Notes under the pieces: model-generated | Databases searched by the model: none | What the model was told of the DNA's origin: nothing | The model's input: only the letters and a program-made list of their open reading frames with translations | NCBI RefSeq assembly: GCF_014534655.1 | Contig: NZ_JACVVD010000012.1 | Location: 1-64,000, forward strand | DNA length: 64,000 nucleotides | Source of the DNA: Paenibacillus sedimenti | Lineage (GTDB): Bacteria > Bacillota > Bacilli > Paenibacillales > NBRC-103111 | Direction: 5' to 3' | In this document: positions 8,131 to 16,360 of the stretch, piece after piece | Layout of the letters: every line of letters starts with the position of its first letter | Numbering within the stretch: position 1 is the stretch's first letter | Program-made: the position numbers and the translations under genes

Positions 8131-10707
8131 ATGAACGAAATAGCGACTATTTTGAGAGAATGGACATTTAAGGCATGTGACGAATATAAATGGATGCCGG
8201 CTAAAGTGCCAGGATGCGTACATACAGACCTGCTGCATAACGGCGTCATTTCAAATCCGTTCTATGGGATCAACGAGAGCGGGCTACAGTGGATCGACAA
8301 GAAAGATTGGGAATACGTGTGTATGTTTGACATCCCTGAGGAATTAAAGGCATCCTCCCGTTTGGAGCTTGTCTTTGACGGCTTGGATACGTACGCGGAT
8401 GTATATTTGAACGGCCGGCATATTGTGTCCGCGGACAATATGTTCCGCAGCTGGAGAATCGAAGTGAAACGATGGCTCACGGATAATGGGAACAGGCTTG
8501 CGGTTCGCTTTCGTTCGCCGGTTCATGAAGATTTGCCCAAGCTGCAAAAGCTGGGTTATGCGCTTCCGGCTACAAATGATCAATCTGATGTAGGGGGCCT
8601 CGGCGACAATAAGATCAGCGTCTTTGCCCGCAAGGCACCGTACCATTATGGATGGGACTGGGGGCCGCGATTTGTTACAAGCGGCATTTGGCGCGAGGTG
8701 AGGCTTGAAGGATGGTCGGCATGCAGGATCCGAGATTTGTTTATCAGACAGGATCAAGTGACTCCATCCTTCGCCAAGCTTACCGCTGTCCTGGAGATTG
8801 AGTCTGAAGAAGCGTGGGAAGGAACGCTGCGTATGGCTACGGAAGGACTAAGCTGGTCAAAGGATGTCAGCCTGGGAATCGGCTCGAACCTGATTGAGCT
8901 GAACCTGGAAATCGATCAGCCCCGCTTATGGTGGTGCAGGGGCTTGGGAGATCAGCATCTATATACCTTTAAAGCTGAATTATTGGCTGAGAATAAAACG
9001 GAAGCTGCGAAAACAGTAAGAACAGGACTTCGTTCCATAAAGCTGGTCACGGATGCGGATGCCGACGGAACCTCTTTTAATATCGAGCTCAATGGTGTTG
9101 CTGTATTTGCCAAAGGTGCCAATCATATTCCGAATGACAGTTTTTTGACGGAGGTTACGTATGAAACGTACAGGCATGAAATTGCAACTGCGGCAGCCTC
9201 GAATATGAATATGCTCCGGGTTTGGGGGGGAGGTATTTACGAAGAGGACGTATTCTACCAGCTTTGTGATGAGTACGGACTCCTCGTCTGGCAGGACTTT
9301 ATGTTTGCTTGCAGTATGTATCCGGGCGATGAAGCTTTCTTGCAAAATATTGAGCTGGAAGCCGCGGAAAATGTCAAACGTTTACGAAACTATCCGTGCA
9401 TTGCGCTGTGGTGCGGAAACAACGAGATCGATACGGCATGGTCGCATTATGACGAACAGGCCGGGTGGGGCTGGAAACAGCTTTACAGCACCGAGCAGCG
9501 GGAACGCATATGGAATGATTATGAACAGATCTTCCATCACATTTTACCTGAGGCAGTTACCCAATATGCACCCGGTGTATCGTACTGGCCTTCTTCTCCA
9601 ATGTGCAGTCTGACGGGTCGAAAAGATCAGCATGCTCATAACAATTCGACTTCGGGCGATATTCACTATTGGGGCGTTTGGCATTCTGTGGAGCCGTTCG
9701 AGAAATATAATGTTCATGTCGGACGCTTTATGAGCGAATACGGCTTCCAGTCGTTTCCCGAATATAAATCGGTCAGGACTTATGCTGAAGAATCTGAAAT
9801 GGCGCTCGAATCCGAGGTTATGCTGGCACATCAGAAGAACAATCGCGGCAACCAATTGATTAAGCAGTATATGGACATCTACATGAATGAACCCAAAGAT
9901 TTTCCGTCTTTTCTGTATGTAAGCCAAGTTCTGCAGGCGGAAGCGATGAAGACGGCGATTGAGGCTCACAGACGCCGTAAACCGTTTTGCATGGGGTCGC
10001 TTTACTGGCAAATGAACGATTGCTGGCCTGTCGCCTCATGGTCCGGAATGGACTATTACGGAAGATGGAAAGCGCTGCAGTACTATGCTCGGCGGAGCTT
10101 CAGCGATATACTGCTCTCGGTCGATGGTACTGACGACAGCCGGATCGATGTCTACATCGTTTCCGACATTACGGTACCTTTTCGGGGAACGCTTAAGGTG
10201 ATATTGCTGGATTTCTCCGGAAAAGTGCTGCAATCTTTCGTTCGGCCGATTGAGGCTGAAGGCCTTGCGGGCATCAAAGCCTTCTCGATGGATGCAGAAG
10301 AACTGCTGAAAGGATTAAATCGGTCATCCGTCGTGCTGGTTGCGGAGTTGGAAAAGGGTGGCGTCGTCACCCAAAGTTGCGAGCATTATTTCGTACCTTT
10401 CAAACAAATGCAATTGGATTATCCGACCATTCGAATCAGCGAGGTGGAGGGCAGCGCGGGAACAAGCTTTATTCTGGAGACGGATACTTTGGCGAAGCAG
10501 GTACGGTTATCCGCAGAAACTGAGGGGATATTTGACGATAATTATTTCGATTTGCTGCCGAATAAGCCAAGGACCGTTACATTTATGGCTCGAAGCATAG
10601 GGGAAATACCTTTTATTCCCGCTGCTCCTGGGGAGATGAAGGTTCATTCCATGATCGACTTCGTTACTAACTCGAATATTGGTAATCTTAAAAACTCAAT
10701 GGCCTGA
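8131..10707 (+). CDS. beta-mannosidase (glycoside hydrolase family 2)
   Basis: An 858-residue cytoplasmic GH2 enzyme (no signal peptide) that would remove terminal beta-mannose from imported manno-oligosaccharides. The N-terminal sugar-binding jelly roll contains YGWDWGPRFVTSGIWREV. The TIM barrel holds MNMLRVWGGGIYEEDVFY, the acid/base Glu432 in WCGNNEID and the nucleophile Glu536 in MSEYGFQS. The ATG at 8131 has GGAGG five bases upstream; a TTG four codons earlier would overlap that site. It is the last gene of the operon, and a terminator hairpin begins inside its final codons. Confidence 0.93.
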   Translation: MNEIATILREWTFKACDEYKWMPAKVPGCVHTDLLHNGVISNPFYGINESGLQWIDKKDWEYVCMFDIPEELKASSRLELVFDGLDTYADVYLNGRHIVSADNMFRSWRIEVKRWLTDNGNRLAVRFRSPVHEDLPKLQKLGYALPATNDQSDVGGLGDNKISVFARKAPYHYGWDWGPRFVTSGIWREVRLEGWSACRIRDLFIRQDQVTPSFAKLTAVLEIESEEAWEGTLRMATEGLSWSKDVSLGIGSNLIELNLEIDQPRLWWCRGLGDQHLYTFKAELLAENKTEAAKTVRTGLRSIKLVTDADADGTSFNIELNGVAVFAKGANHIPNDSFLTEVTYETYRHEIATAAASNMNMLRVWGGGIYEEDVFYQLCDEYGLLVWQDFMFACSMYPGDEAFLQNIELEAAENVKRLRNYPCIALWCGNNEIDTAWSHYDEQAGWGWKQLYSTEQRERIWNDYEQIFHHILPEAVTQYAPGVSYWPSSPMCSLTGRKDQHAHNNSTSGDIHYWGVWHSVEPFEKYNVHVGRFMSEYGFQSFPEYKSVRTYAEESEMALESEVMLAHQKNNRGNQLIKQYMDIYMNEPKDFPSFLYVSQVLQAEAMKTAIEAHRRRKPFCMGSLYWQMNDCWPVASWSGMDYYGRWKALQYYARRSFSDILLSVDGTDDSRIDVYIVSDITVPFRGTLKVILLDFSGKVLQSFVRPIEAEGLAGIKAFSMDAEELLKGLNRSSVVLVAELEKGGVVTQSCEHYFVPFKQMQLDYPTIRISEVEGSAGTSFILETDTLAKQVRLSAETEGIFDDNYFDLLPNKPRTVTFMARSIGEIPFIPAAPGEMKVHSMIDFVTNSNIGNLKNSMA

Positions 10708-10726
10708 CGGCTATTGAGTTTTTTCT
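10691..10726 (+). terminator. terminator of the mannosidase operon
   Basis: AAAACTCAAT and ATTGAGTTTT pair around GGCCTGACGGCT and are followed by a T-rich tract. The left arm lies within the last codons of the GH2 gene. Confidence 0.85.
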
Positions 10727-10754
10727 TGTTGTGACGAGCCGTTCCATTTTTCCA

Positions 10755-10783
10755 TTGACATTGATAATTATTATCATTAATAT
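10755..10783 (+). promoter_or_regulatory. sigma-A promoter with a Fur box in the spacer
   Basis: TTGACA (10755-10760) and TAATAT (10778-10783) are 17 bases apart. The spacer contains TGATAATTATTATCA (10762-10776), a perfect palindrome matching the Gram-positive Fur core TGATAATNATTATCA. Fur-Fe binding here would directly block RNA polymerase. It controls the DUF1450/ferritin genes that start 40 bases downstream. Confidence 0.85.
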
Positions 10784-10821
10784 CAATATAGCAGCATCAA
10801 CCTGGGTGCGGAGAGTGAACA

Positions 10822-11073
10822 ATGAAAACGATTAAGTATTGCTGTAGAAATGAAAAATTCGGCTCCAAACAAATATATAAATCCTTGAAAGAGGAATACC
10901 CTGATATCAAGCAAAAGAAAAAAGACTGCCTAGGCAATTGCAAACATTGCAAGAAAGAATGCATTGCCATGCTAGGCAAGAAAGAGCTTTTATGCGCGGC
11001 TTCGCCTGACTTATTATATGCCCAACTGAAACAAATCATTGCCGAATCTCGTGCAGAAAGTGTGCCGGTATGA
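10822..11073 (+). CDS. DUF1450/YuzB-like small cysteine-rich protein
   Basis: An 83-residue cytoplasmic protein with cysteines at CC (7-8), DCLGNCKHCKKEC (about 36-47) and one later. The CLGNC...C pattern and the following short region resemble DUF1450 (YuzB) and thioredoxin-like [2Fe-2S] proteins, so metal or cluster binding is plausible but unproven. ATG 10822 follows GCGGAGAG at good spacing. It lies directly behind the Fur-box promoter, and its stop overlaps the start of a 30-codon ORF, giving an iron-responsive mini-operon with ferritin. Confidence 0.75.
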   Translation: MKTIKYCCRNEKFGSKQIYKSLKEEYPDIKQKKKDCLGNCKHCKKECIAMLGKKELLCAASPDLLYAQLKQIIAESRAESVPV

Positions 11074-11162
11074 ATTTTGACCTGCTAAAGCTGTTATTAC
11101 CGTTTGTATTTCTAGGTGCAGTTCTGGTAATCTTGTATGTATGGGGAATGCGACAAAGATAA
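11070..11162 (+). CDS. 30-residue single-span membrane microprotein
   Basis: Its ATG overlaps the TGA of the preceding gene (ATGA), so translation would be coupled. The product (MNFDLLKLLLPFVFLGAVLV, then ILYVWGMRQR) is a single hydrophobic helix of about 20 residues with a short acidic start and a positively charged end, which predicts N-out/C-in insertion. The ferritin start is 25 bases downstream. No family is recognised. Coupling, a clean TM profile and placement inside a Fur-controlled operon argue for a real gene. Confidence 0.6.
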   Translation: MNFDLLKLLLPFVFLGAVLVILYVWGMRQR

Positions 11163-11186
11163 CCGAACTGAAAGGTGTGTGCACAA

Positions 11187-11696
11187 ATGTTGAACGATAC
11201 ACTAACTGCAGCTCTAAATGAGCAAATGAACTATGAATTCTACTCGGCGCACGTCTATATGGCAATTGCCGGTTATTGCGCAGCAGAAAGTTTGGATGGC
11301 TTTTCGAACTTTTTTATTGTGCAAGCGGAAGAAGAACGTTTTCATGCGATGAAGATTTTTAAATTTATTAATGACCGCGGGAAAAAGGTATCGTTTGCCG
11401 GTATGGATACGCCGGTGAATCATTATCGCTCTATTCTTGACGCATTTGAGCATGCTTTCAAGCATGAGCAGGAAGTAACAAGACGCATTTACGATCTTTC
11501 GGATTTAGCGTTAAATGACAGAGAGCATGCGACTATGCACTTCCTCAAATGGTTTATCGATGAGCAGGTGGAAGAAGAAGCAATGTTTGACAGCATTATT
11601 AATAAGCTGAAGCGTATCGATCATGATAGCAATGCGTTCTTTATGCTTGATGCTGAGTTTGCTCAGCGTACTTTTACGCCTCCTGCAGCGGAATAA
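11187..11696 (+). CDS. ftnA: ferritin (non-haem iron storage)
   Basis: A 169-residue four-helix ferritin, the usual length. Ferroxidase ligands are visible: Glu in LNEQMNYEF (helix A), Glu and His in AEEERFHAMK (helix B), Glu in HEQEVTRR (helix C) and a DEQVEEE motif (helix D). It oxidises and stores iron in a 24-mer shell. ATG 11187 follows AAAGGTG at 9 bases; GTG codons upstream overlap that site. It is third in the operon behind a Fur-type promoter. Many ferritins are repressed rather than induced at low iron, so Fur repression here would be notable. A strong terminator follows. Confidence 0.92.
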   Translation: MLNDTLTAALNEQMNYEFYSAHVYMAIAGYCAAESLDGFSNFFIVQAEEERFHAMKIFKFINDRGKKVSFAGMDTPVNHYRSILDAFEHAFKHEQEVTRRIYDLSDLALNDREHATMHFLKWFIDEQVEEEAMFDSIINKLKRIDHDSNAFFMLDAEFAQRTFTPPAAE

Positions 11697-11717
11697 TTCA
11701 TTAATAAGACTTTAGAA

Positions 11718-11770
11718 GGCAAAAGCTTATCTACACTCACAATCTGTGAGAGTAAATAAGCTTTTTTGCC
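11718..11770 (+). terminator. terminator after ferritin
   Basis: A long hairpin with arms GGCAAAAGCTTAT.TAC.CTCACA and TGTGAGAGTAAATAAGC (continuing TTTTTTGCC) around ATC. The T-run lies in the right arm. Confidence 0.8.
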
Positions 11771-11908
11771 ACATGAATCAATTCATAATGATTCTTGTTG
11801 AAAGCTACAGTTACAGAAAATGGGTATCTTATATGAAGGTTAGGAATAAGGACTATCTGTCGATCATTTATGGTTATGACTACCGTTTCCCACATAAGTA
11901 CATGAGGC

Positions 11909-12610
11909 TGATTGTCGCAGGAGGAAAAGTTACTGTAGACAATAGTGTAGACAATAGCAGCGCTACATCCGGTACAAAAGTGACCATTACGGTTACACCT
12001 GATGCTGGATATTCAATGGACAAGATATCGATTACTGATGATAAGGGTAATGTAATCAACTATACAGACAATGGCAACGGTACTTACACGTATGTCCAAC
12101 CGAATGGCACAGCCAAGATTAACGCTACGTTCAAAGCTTTAGACAAGGCACCGGCACCGGCTACCGATACGGGAGTGTTCAAGTTGCTCAATACGATGGA
12201 ACATTTAGCATATTTAAGCGGGTATGAGGATGGAACCTTTAGGTCGGATGCCTCAGTAACCCGTGCTGAAGTAGCTCAGATGTTTTATAATCTTCTAAAA
12301 AATCAGGATGTAGATACTTCAGGAATGCACTTTGCTGATGTATCTGAAAATGCTTGGTATGCATAAGCGGTGAACACCTTAGCTAGCCTAGGTATTAATA
12401 ACGGCTATGAATATGGCGCCTTCGCGCCAAATAAGGCCATCACTCGTGCACTCATTGGGCCTATTCCAGCATAGCAACCTCATCGGAATATGGATGGGTA
12501 AACGGCTATCCGGATGGCACCTTTGAACCGGATAAAAACCATCACTCGCGCAGAGGCTGCTACGATTGCAAACAGAATGCTTGATCGTCATCCTGACAAG
12601 AAAGCTATCG
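11909..12610 (+). pseudogene. decayed SLH-domain surface protein fragment
   Basis: From about 11909 the frame encodes a bacterial repeat-like segment (SGTKVTITVTPDAGYSMDKI) and then three S-layer-homology motifs. The first is intact (LSGYEDGTFRSDASVTRAEV). A TAA at 12364-12366 interrupts WYA*AVNTLASLGI, probably a GAA-to-TAA change. The second motif is cut by a TAG near 12473. The third (WVNGYPDGTFEPDK) shifts frame at the A-run 12532-12538, after which TITRAEAATIANRML continues in another frame. The 5' end, including any signal peptide, is missing. The intact gene would have encoded a cell-wall-anchored protein. Confidence 0.8.
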
Positions 12611-12629
12611 ATGCGTCTACCGGCATCCA

Positions 12630-13092
12630 AGTTTTCAAAGACCACTTTCAAAATTCCGAGCGGCTTGTTCCGCTTGAACAGGAGCTTGCTCTCGTCCGTT
12701 CTTATTTGTATATCGAGAAAGAACGCTTCGACGGCACCCTGGAAATTGTTTGGGAAGTCGATGCGGGTATGAAGCTGAAGATTCCTCCGCTTTCCATTCA
12801 GCTGTTCGTGGAAAATGCAGTGCGGCACGGTATAATGCGGCGTTCGTCGGGAGGAAAGATCCTTATTCAAATCACCGAATGCTAAGACCGCGCAGTAGTG
12901 GCCATTACCGATAACGGCGTGGGAATGGATGAAGAAACGGTACACCGACTATTGCGCACACGTTCGGATAGCAGACAGGGAGTCGGCTTGTTCAATGTCG
13001 ATCGGCGGCTGAAACAAATGTATGGGAATGGTTTGCAAATTCGGAGTTATCCGGATCAAGGTACGACCGTTTCCATTGTCGTGCCGAAGTGA
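12630..13092 (+). pseudogene. C-terminal remnant of a LytS-type histidine kinase
   Basis: This stretch encodes the end of a LytS-type kinase: NSERLVPLEQELALVRSYL, then IPPLSIQLFVENAVRHG (N-box), a stop TAA at 12883, then AITDNGVGMDEETV and a normal C-terminus TTVSIVVPK. It is colinear with the last 155 residues of the intact kinase at 13244-16351 (for example NSEHIVPLHYELELVRSYL). It lies in the opposite orientation only 150 bases away and is fused directly to the SLH remnant. It represents a decayed paralogue or an inverted partial duplication. Confidence 0.85.
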
Positions 13093-13226
13093 TTGCATAC
13101 CGAATGCAGCCGAGACAGCCCATGCAACATTACGATAAATCCCAAGGGAACAAATCATCACAGACAGGGGCATCAGATTACCAAAAGGAAATCAATAATA
13201 AACCATTGAAACCGAGTGAAAATCTC

Positions 13227-13258
13227 AAAAGCCCCCCTTTTATTTAGGTGGGCTTTAA
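13227..13258 (-). terminator. terminator-like hairpin at the end of the hybrid kinase gene
   Basis: On the minus strand AAAGCCCACCT and AGGGGGGCTTTT pair around AAATAAA, overlapping the kinase stop codon. The T-run is only four bases, so efficiency is uncertain. Confidence 0.6.
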
Positions 13259-16200
13259 GGTCATTTCAGCCGTATTAGGTACTCTAAAGCTGACGGTAGT
13301 GCCTTCGTTCGGAGTGCTCTTGATGAGCAATCCTGTGCCATATATTTGCTTCAAGCGACGATCGGTATTGAACACGCCGATACCCTTTCTTTTGTCCGCA
13401 GCTGGGCTAAACAGCCGGCTCAAAGTATCCTCACTCATTCCAATCCCGTTATCAGTAATCGAAATTTCTGCGTACTCAGTATAATGGGTGATTTTAATCG
13501 TAATGAATCCCCCTTGAGAACGTTTTAGCAGCCCGTGACAAACTGCGTTTTCAACAAGAGGCTGAATGCAAAGGGGAGGAATCAGTAATGGCCTGGTTTC
13601 GTCTACCTCCCAAATCACCTGCAGCCGATCTTCGAAGCGTACTTTTTCGATATGAAGATAGGAACGGACGAGTTCAAGCTCATAGTGCAGCGGGACAATG
13701 TGTTCTGAATTTTTAAAATCAAAGCTGATCCGGAGATAGTCGCCAAAGGTAGTAAGAAGCCTGTGCATTTCTCTCATATCAATTTCACTAAGTGCTGCAA
13801 TCGCATTTAAGGTGTTGAATAAAAAATGGGGCTTGATCTGCGCCTGAAGCCATGCAGCCTCCATACGAAGCCGTTCCGCCATAGCTTGTCTGGTATTGGT
13901 CAGCGCACGAACCCTGGCTTTCAACTCCAGAGCGTCCATAGGTTTCGTTACATAGTCGTTAGCGCCTGCACGGAATCCGGCATACATATCTTCAGGACGG
14001 CTGCGCGCGGTTAGCAGTATTATCGGCAGCTCGGCAACGGAGAAACGCTCACGAATCATGGTAGCCAATTCATAGCCTGACATTTGCGGCATCATAACAT
14101 CTGTTATAATCAGATCCCACTCTTGCTTGTCCAGTTTGGACAAGGCGTCGTTACCGCTTGTTGTCACAACGACGTCATATTGATCGGCAGAAAGAATGTG
14201 ATCTAGAATTTTCAAATTAACCGGGTCATCGTCTACTGCCAGAATTCTCGGGCGATTCCCGGCGGGAACAGGGTTCTTTTCGTAAGCATCCTTAGTCAGG
14301 TCGGAAGCAGCGGCAGCGGATTCCCAATAAGCGACGGAAGTATTGTTACGTACGATCGCAAGCTGTTGGTCGAACGGGCTGAACAGAGGAAGTGTCAACG
14401 TAAATACGGTGCCTTCCCCGGGAACTGATTTGACTTGCAGGCTTCCATTCAGCAATTCGGCCAGACGTTTACAAATGCTTAATCCGAGTCCAAGCCCGCC
14501 GCCAATCGAGGTTATAGAGGAATCCCCTTGCTCGTAGGGCTGAAATATCCTCTGCTGCAGTTCTTCGTTCATCCCGATACCCGTATCTTCGATATGAATA
14601 TTGGCTTTTCCATCATCAATTTCGGCGGTAATGGCAACAGTGCCTTGGTTTGTATATTTGACTGCATTATGGACCAGATTGAATAAGATTTGAATGAGCC
14701 GATTCTCGTCGGCATGCACGTTCGGGAATGTATCCGGGATGTCTTGGACGAGACGAATCGGTTTATTCTCCGTCATAAATCGAAGCATGTCCAGCACGCC
14801 GGCAGCAACGGATTGAAGCTGAACGCTGCCCGTTTGAATTTTGAGCCTGTTTTCCCTAAGATTGTTTAAATCCAGAAGGTCATTGAGCATAAAAGACATA
14901 TGGCGCCCTACGTTGATCAGCAGCTCCATATGTTTGGCATTCTGATTGCCCAGTTCGGGTCTTGCAGAATCTATGACGGTCTGGGCAATGTTTATCATTC
15001 CATGAAGAGGATTGCGCAGTTCATGAGAGGTCATGGCAAGGAACTCGTCTTTATTGCGGTCTGCTTGTTGAAGCACCTCAGCGAGCCGTTTCGTGTTCTC
15101 GGTCGCCCGAAAAAATTTCACTGACCAGAATAAGGCCAGGCTGAAAAAAGAAATGATAATATCAAAAGGGTAATAGGCAGCTTCGAACAAACCTTTATTG
15201 TCCAGGTAACTCCATACGGCATGGGAGAAAGTCCCGATCCCTCCAAGCAGCATGTAAAAGGCGCCCTCGTTTCTCTTCCAGGCCTCGCGGATATAAAATG
15301 TGGGAACGATACACGCTCCTACAGCGTTCAAGAGCAAGGACAGCGGTTCGATCAAGACTACATAAGAAGATGGAGACAGCACGCTCAACAAGGCGACTAT
15401 GCCGCTCAACGTACAGAACCAAGGGATGAATTTCGCTTTTCCATATTGCGGAAAAAGATGCTTCAAAAAAAGCGTTACAAACATGGCAATGCCGCAATAG
15501 GCAAGATACCGAACCTTCATCGACCACTCAAAATCGAGAGGCAACCATATCAGCAATAATTTCTCATAGTTCGTCAAGATAGAGCTGGCCGCGCTGAACA
15601 AGAGTAGCGAAAAATAAAGCAGCATCCTGTCCTTGTTGCGGAAAAGATACAGAATGAAAGAGCAGAACCCGTACAGAAACAAAACGATAACGGCTATCAG
15701 GTTCGTCGTGATATAAAATAGCGATTCGCGCTCAATCGCGTCGGCCGTACCGAACTTCAATGAGCCGACGATACCTCCGCCACGCGAGTATTCGTAATTG
15801 GATACATGCATAATGAGCTCTATCTGGTTTCCTTTCTCCTTGAAGTAGACGGAATAAGGAGTGTTGCGGGCTTGGTGCAGTTCTCTTGATGCTGCCGATT
15901 GCCCATTGCTTGCCAATAAGTGGCCGTTTACATAGATCTCGGAAGCGCTGATCACATTCTTCACCCGGATGCCGTACATGGTTTCCGGGTCTTCGGAGGT
16001 CTTCACGACCAAACGATACGTTCCGTATCCGTATGCGGCGCCTCCTTTGGCGGCGTCCCATTTTCCTGGAACCTTGAGATAGATTCTGTCTACTGACGCT
16101 GTGAGATTAGCGAAGTCGGCGGGTGTCAACCACTGTTCAGGATAAAATTCCCACTCGCCTTCCAGCGTGATAGGGCGGCTGGCGCCGGCGCTCCAGTCTC

Positions 16201-16351
16201 GAAGATCCAGGACGCCACGCATGGCAAGAGGATGCTCGGGGACGGTATGAAAAGTGAGCCAGAGCATTCGAAAACCCGTTAGTATGATGCAGATCAGTAT
16301 AATCATTAGAATCATTTTCGTATGTGTTATTTTACTCGTTGGGTTCATCAT
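13244..16351 (-). CDS. hybrid sensor histidine kinase with two kinase cores (7TMR-DISM, HisKA, REC, LytS-type)
   Basis: A 1035-residue membrane sensor. Order: N-terminal TM (14-34); extracellular jelly-roll 7TMR-DISM-type domain (about 45-205) with a GEWEFYPEQW motif; seven TM segments (210-415); HisKA with His443 in TSHELRNPL; HATPase (N-box NLVHNAVKY, GGGLGLGL); receiver with Asp751 in ITDVMMPQMSG; then a second kinase of LytS type with His842 in QIKPHFLFNTLNA; and a second HATPase (LVENAVCHG, ITDNGIGM). The extracellular part suggests carbohydrate or cell-wall sensing. It starts 9 bases after the response-regulator gene, so both form one operon. Two complete kinase modules around a receiver imply an internal phosphorelay. 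Confidence 0.9.
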   Translation of the reverse strand: MMNPTSKITHTKMILMIILICIILTGFRMLWLTFHTVPEHPLAMRGVLDLRDWSAGASRPITLEGEWEFYPEQWLTPADFANLTASVDRIYLKVPGKWDAAKGGAAYGYGTYRLVVKTSEDPETMYGIRVKNVISASEIYVNGHLLASNGQSAASRELHQARNTPYSVYFKEKGNQIELIMHVSNYEYSRGGGIVGSLKFGTADAIERESLFYITTNLIAVIVLFLYGFCSFILYLFRNKDRMLLYFSLLLFSAASSILTNYEKLLLIWLPLDFEWSMKVRYLAYCGIAMFVTLFLKHLFPQYGKAKFIPWFCTLSGIVALLSVLSPSSYVVLIEPLSLLLNAVGACIVPTFYIREAWKRNEGAFYMLLGGIGTFSHAVWSYLDNKGLFEAAYYPFDIIISFFSLALFWSVKFFRATENTKRLAEVLQQADRNKDEFLAMTSHELRNPLHGMINIAQTVIDSARPELGNQNAKHMELLINVGRHMSFMLNDLLDLNNLRENRLKIQTGSVQLQSVAAGVLDMLRFMTENKPIRLVQDIPDTFPNVHADENRLIQILFNLVHNAVKYTNQGTVAITAEIDDGKANIHIEDTGIGMNEELQQRIFQPYEQGDSSITSIGGGLGLGLSICKRLAELLNGSLQVKSVPGEGTVFTLTLPLFSPFDQQLAIVRNNTSVAYWESAAAASDLTKDAYEKNPVPAGNRPRILAVDDDPVNLKILDHILSADQYDVVVTTSGNDALSKLDKQEWDLIITDVMMPQMSGYELATMIRERFSVAELPIILLTARSRPEDMYAGFRAGANDYVTKPMDALELKARVRALTNTRQAMAERLRMEAAWLQAQIKPHFLFNTLNAIAALSEIDMREMHRLLTTFGDYLRISFDFKNSEHIVPLHYELELVRSYLHIEKVRFEDRLQVIWEVDETRPLLIPPLCIQPLVENAVCHGLLKRSQGGFITIKITHYTEYAEISITDNGIGMSEDTLSRLFSPAADKRKGIGVFNTDRRLKQIYGTGLLIKSTPNEGTTVSFRVPNTAEMTLKPT

Positions 16352-16360
16352 GCCTTCTTT

